Origin: Paucibacter sp. Y2R2-4
GTDB taxonomy: Bacteria; Pseudomonadota; Gammaproteobacteria; Burkholderiales; Burkholderiaceae_C
DNA length: 64,000 nucleotides
Assembly (NCBI RefSeq): GCF_025717535.1
Contig: NZ_JAJIRO010000005.1
Span: 124,001-188,000, forward strand
Reading direction: 5' to 3'
The translations under genes and the position numbers were made by a program. Positions 61,896 through 64,000 of this stretch are shown piece by piece. The notes under the pieces are model-generated. The model searched no databases. It saw only the letters and a program-made list of their open reading frames with translations, and had not been told where the DNA came from. Position 1 is the first letter of the stretch. Each line of letters starts with the position of its first letter.

Positions 61896-62408
61896 GTGAA
61901 ACCTCTGAAGTACCTGGCGGGCTACCCGGCCGATACCTTGCTGCAAGTGCAGCAGCTGATTGCCGAAGGCCCCGAGCGTTTGGGGCAATTGCTCGCGCGG
62001 CGCTATCCGCTGGGCCATGAGGTGCGCAGCGACAAGGCCTTGTTCGACTACACCCAGGACTTGAAGCAGCGCTATTTGCGCAATGCCGAGCCGCTCTCCA
62101 AGGTCTGCTTCGACGCCAAGCTCAAGATCATTCAGCATGCCTTGGGTACGCACACAAGGGCTGCGCGGGTGCAGGGCAGCAAACTCAAGACCAAGCGCGA
62201 GATCCGCGTCGCCACGCTGTTCAAGGAGGCGCCGGCCGAATTCTTGAAGATGATCGTGGTGCACGAATTGGCGCATTTGAAGGAGCTCGATCACAACAAG
62301 GCCTTCTATCAACTCTGCCAACACATGGAGCCCAGCTACGGGCAGCTGGAGTTTGACCTGCGTCTCTACCTGACGCATTTGGACTTGCTCGCCGAGGTGC
62401 AAGCGTGA
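61896..62408 (+). CDS. YgjP-type M48-like metallopeptidase
   Basis: A 170-residue protein of the YgjP/DUF45 (WLM-related) group with the zinc motif HELAH at 123-127 and the following LKELDHNKAFYQLCQHMEPSY. The start is a GTG (MKPLKYLAGYPAD), which I recognise as the family's N-terminus; no good ribosome-binding site is visible, so coupling to the M3 peptidase is likely. The stop overlaps the dusC start (GTGA). The cellular role of YgjP is not clear to me. Confidence 0.87.
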   Translation: MKPLKYLAGYPADTLLQVQQLIAEGPERLGQLLARRYPLGHEVRSDKALFDYTQDLKQRYLRNAEPLSKVCFDAKLKIIQHALGTHTRAARVQGSKLKTKREIRVATLFKEAPAEFLKMIVVHELAHLKELDHNKAFYQLCQHMEPSYGQLEFDLRLYLTHLDLLAEVQA

Positions 62409-63349
62409 TTCTCTTGGCGCCGATGGAGGGCTTGCTGGACCATATGTTGCGCGATGTGCTGACCCGTGTGGGCGGCATTGATCGCTGTGTGTCAGAGTTC
62501 ATCCGCGTCACCGATCGCTTGATGCCGAACCGCGTCTTCACCCGCATCGTGCCCGAGTTGCTGCATGGCGGCCTGACGCCGGCCGGCGTGCCAGTGCGCG
62601 CGCAATTGCTGGGCGCCGACCCGGTTTGCATGGCCGAGAACGCGGCCAAGCTGGCGGCCTTGCGGCCGGCAGGCATCGACCTGAACTTTGGCTGCCCGGC
62701 TAAATGCGTCAACCAGCATCGCGGTGGTGCGGTACTGCTGGACGAGCCGGAGCTGATTGCGCAAATCGTCGCCGCGGTGCGCCGCGCGGTGCCGCGCGAC
62801 ATGCCGGTCTCGGCCAAGATGCGCCTGGGCTATATGGACGATTCGCGCACCTTGGAATGCGCGCACGCCATGGTTGACGCGGGTGCCGAAGAACTGGTGG
62901 TGCACGCCCGCACCAAGGCCGATGGCTACAAGCCGCCGGCCTATTGGGACCGCATCGCGGCGGTGCGCGAAAGCGTGGCGGTACCCGTGGTGGCCAATGG
63001 CGAGGTGTGGACGGCGGCAGACGCCGAGAACTGCCTGGCGCAAAGCGGCTGCAGCGCTTTGATGCTGGGGCGCGGCATGGTGGCCGACCCTGGCCTGGCT
63101 TTGGCGATTCGATCGGCCGGTGGCGACGGTGTTGAGCCCCTCAGCTGGGGTCAGGTCTTGCCCTTGCTGCGCGACTTCTGGGCCTTGGTGCATATGAATG
63201 TCGAAACCAAGCATCAGTCCGGCCGTCTGAAACAATGGCTGAACTATCTGCGCCGCCGCTACCCGGAGGCGCAAGAGGCTTATATGCGGGTGCGCACCAT
63301 CAACGCCCCGCTGGAACTGCATCAGCAGCTGTTTGGCTGCGCCGCTTAA
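62405..63349 (+). CDS. dusC: tRNA-dihydrouridine(16) synthase DusC
   Basis: Reduces uridine 16 in the tRNA D-loop using FMN and NADPH. The 314-residue TIM-barrel protein has the flavin-binding start (LLAPMEGLLDHMLRDVLT), the catalytic Cys97 in LNFGCPAKCVN, and VHARTKADGY plus GRGMVADP at the phosphate-binding end. VHMNVETKHQSGRLKQWLNYLRR fits the DusC branch. It starts at GTG, overlapping the YgjP stop by four bases. Confidence 0.94.
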   Translation: MILLAPMEGLLDHMLRDVLTRVGGIDRCVSEFIRVTDRLMPNRVFTRIVPELLHGGLTPAGVPVRAQLLGADPVCMAENAAKLAALRPAGIDLNFGCPAKCVNQHRGGAVLLDEPELIAQIVAAVRRAVPRDMPVSAKMRLGYMDDSRTLECAHAMVDAGAEELVVHARTKADGYKPPAYWDRIAAVRESVAVPVVANGEVWTAADAENCLAQSGCSALMLGRGMVADPGLALAIRSAGGDGVEPLSWGQVLPLLRDFWALVHMNVETKHQSGRLKQWLNYLRRRYPEAQEAYMRVRTINAPLELHQQLFGCAA

Positions 63350-63385
63350 GACACTTCGGGACGCTTCAGGAAGCTTGAAACCACG

Positions 63386-63781
63386 ATGAGCTCGAACAAC
63401 AAAAAAACCGCCTCCGGCTTGGCGGGCCTCGGGGCCCTGACTGGCTTGGTCTACTCGACAGACAGCGGCCGCACCTGCCCGGAGTGTCGCCAGGCCAAGG
63501 CCGACTGCCGCTGCGGCCGGCCGGTGCTGCCCAAGGGCGATGGCATCGTGCGCGTCTCGCGTGAGACCAAGGGCCGCGCTGGCAAGGGCGTCACTCTGGT
63601 CAAGGGCGTACCGCTGGATGAGGCCGGCTTGGTGGCCTTGGGCAAAGAGCTGAAAGCCGCTTGCGGCTCCGGCGGCACGGTCAAGGACGGCGTCATCGAA
63701 GTGCAGGGCGACCACCGCGAGCGCGTGATCGAGTTGCTGAAGAAAAAAGGCAGTTGGACGGTCAAGCAGGCCGGCGGCTGA
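63386..63781 (+). CDS. Sui1/YciH-type translation factor homologue
   Basis: A 131-residue protein with a C-terminal SUI1 (eIF1-like) domain (about 50-130; VRVSRETKGRAGKGVTLVKGVPLDE, LKAACGSGGTVKDGVIEVQGDHRERVIELL). The N-terminal 45 residues carry a CPECRQAKADCRCG knuckle that may bind zinc. Bacterial YciH is thought to influence initiation fidelity. It is 36 bp after dusC, so probably the last gene of pepF-like / ygjP / dusC / sui1. Confidence 0.92.
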   Translation: MSSNNKKTASGLAGLGALTGLVYSTDSGRTCPECRQAKADCRCGRPVLPKGDGIVRVSRETKGRAGKGVTLVKGVPLDEAGLVALGKELKAACGSGGTVKDGVIEVQGDHRERVIELLKKKGSWTVKQAGG

Positions 63782-63942
63782 GGGTTGGCGACGCCAGCTT
63801 TGGCGAATCTGAGGTTCTGCGTAGTAGCCCAAAGAGGCCCCCGAAGGAGCACGCTGCGAGATAGACTTCGGCGCGGGGAGTGGACTCGATAAGCTGACAT
63901 CTGAGTCGTGTGAGCGACCGGTCGGCATCATGGGAGAAGTCC

Positions 63943-64000
63943 ATGAAACGCGGGCGTCGGAAGCATTCTTGTGTCGCTTTGGCAGCACCACTGCTGCTGG
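63943..64000 (+). CDS. Start of a probable secreted or membrane protein (3'-truncated by window edge)
   Basis: An ATG at 63943 is preceded by GGGAGAAG at the right distance. The frame is open to the window end, reading MKRGRRKHSCVALAAPLLL: a strongly basic N-region followed by a hydrophobic run, as in a Sec signal peptide. Nothing more can be said about the product. A second ATG at 63930 opens another frame, but its peptide is not signal-like. The 161-bp spacer before it (63782-63942) shows no other convincing feature. Confidence 0.5.
   Translation, partial: MKRGRRKHSCVALAAPLLL

Noticed and set aside
62492-63991. 499-codon minus-strand frame opposite dusC and sui1
   Set aside because: Covers two conserved genes in antisense and has no protein-like features.
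1-64000. tRNA, rRNA, CRISPR array, insertion sequence or prophage genes
   Set aside because: Looked for by eye on both strands; no cloverleaf-like sequence in the spacers, no regular repeat-spacer array, and no transposase, integrase or phage structural protein was recognised.

Overview
The window is chromosomal DNA from a high-GC betaproteobacterium of the order Burkholderiales. The pairing of FlhDC with FlhF and a FlhG-like protein, the DUF1841, DUF3460 and VF530 families, and the minCDE, scpA and metG neighbourhoods suggest the Comamonadaceae/Sphaerotilaceae side (a Roseateles/Paucibacter-like organism). That placement is inferred from protein recognition and gene order, not from a search. 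No rRNA, tRNA, insertion sequence, prophage or CRISPR array was seen.

About two thirds of the window (1-41,170) is a flagellar and signalling region. It opens with flagellin-modification candidates: a 5'-truncated fliB lysine methylase, a methyltransferase and a GT32-type glycosyltransferase. The last two diverge from flhDC across a repeat-rich spacer. A membrane-anchored methyltransferase follows, then motA-motB-cheY-cheZ behind a clear sigma-28 promoter, a 259-bp imperfect palindrome, and flhB-flhA-flhF-flhG-fliA with a possible 28-codon ORF between flhA and flhF. The FlhG-like protein has lost its Walker A motif. Signalling genes come next: a soluble chemoreceptor-like protein, an Hpt / REC-PAS-GGDEF-EAL / GGDEF operon with a divergent sensor kinase, a 1146-residue multi-PAS HisKA_2 kinase paired with an ANTAR response regulator, and an HDOD protein. 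The block ends with flgBCDEFGHIJKL on the minus strand, divergent from flgA, flgM and flgN. Early/middle (FlhDC) and late (FliA/FlgM) control can both be read from the DNA: a candidate FlhDC operator lies between flgB and flgA, and sigma-28 promoters precede motA and flgM.

From 41,170 to 54,755 lie housekeeping and transport genes: DUF1841, a KefC/KefF-type potassium efflux pair, an orphan ParA ATPase, a NarL-type regulator, scpA with DUF3460, a SulP transporter, metG, a small charged protein and minCDE. The 650-bp spacer before minC contains an unusual cluster of DnaA-box-like sequences.

From 54,756 to the end: a serine beta-lactamase-fold hydrolase, a three-gene CheX-like / REC / coiled-coil membrane protein operon that I do not recognise as a described system, a 2Fe-2S ferredoxin, an M3 metallopeptidase, a YgjP-type metallopeptidase overlapping dusC, a Sui1/YciH factor, and the first codons of a secreted protein. 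The best candidates for something undescribed are the CheX-REC-coiled-coil operon, the DnaA-box cluster before minC, the HisKA_2/ANTAR pair inside the flagellar region, and the 259-bp palindrome.
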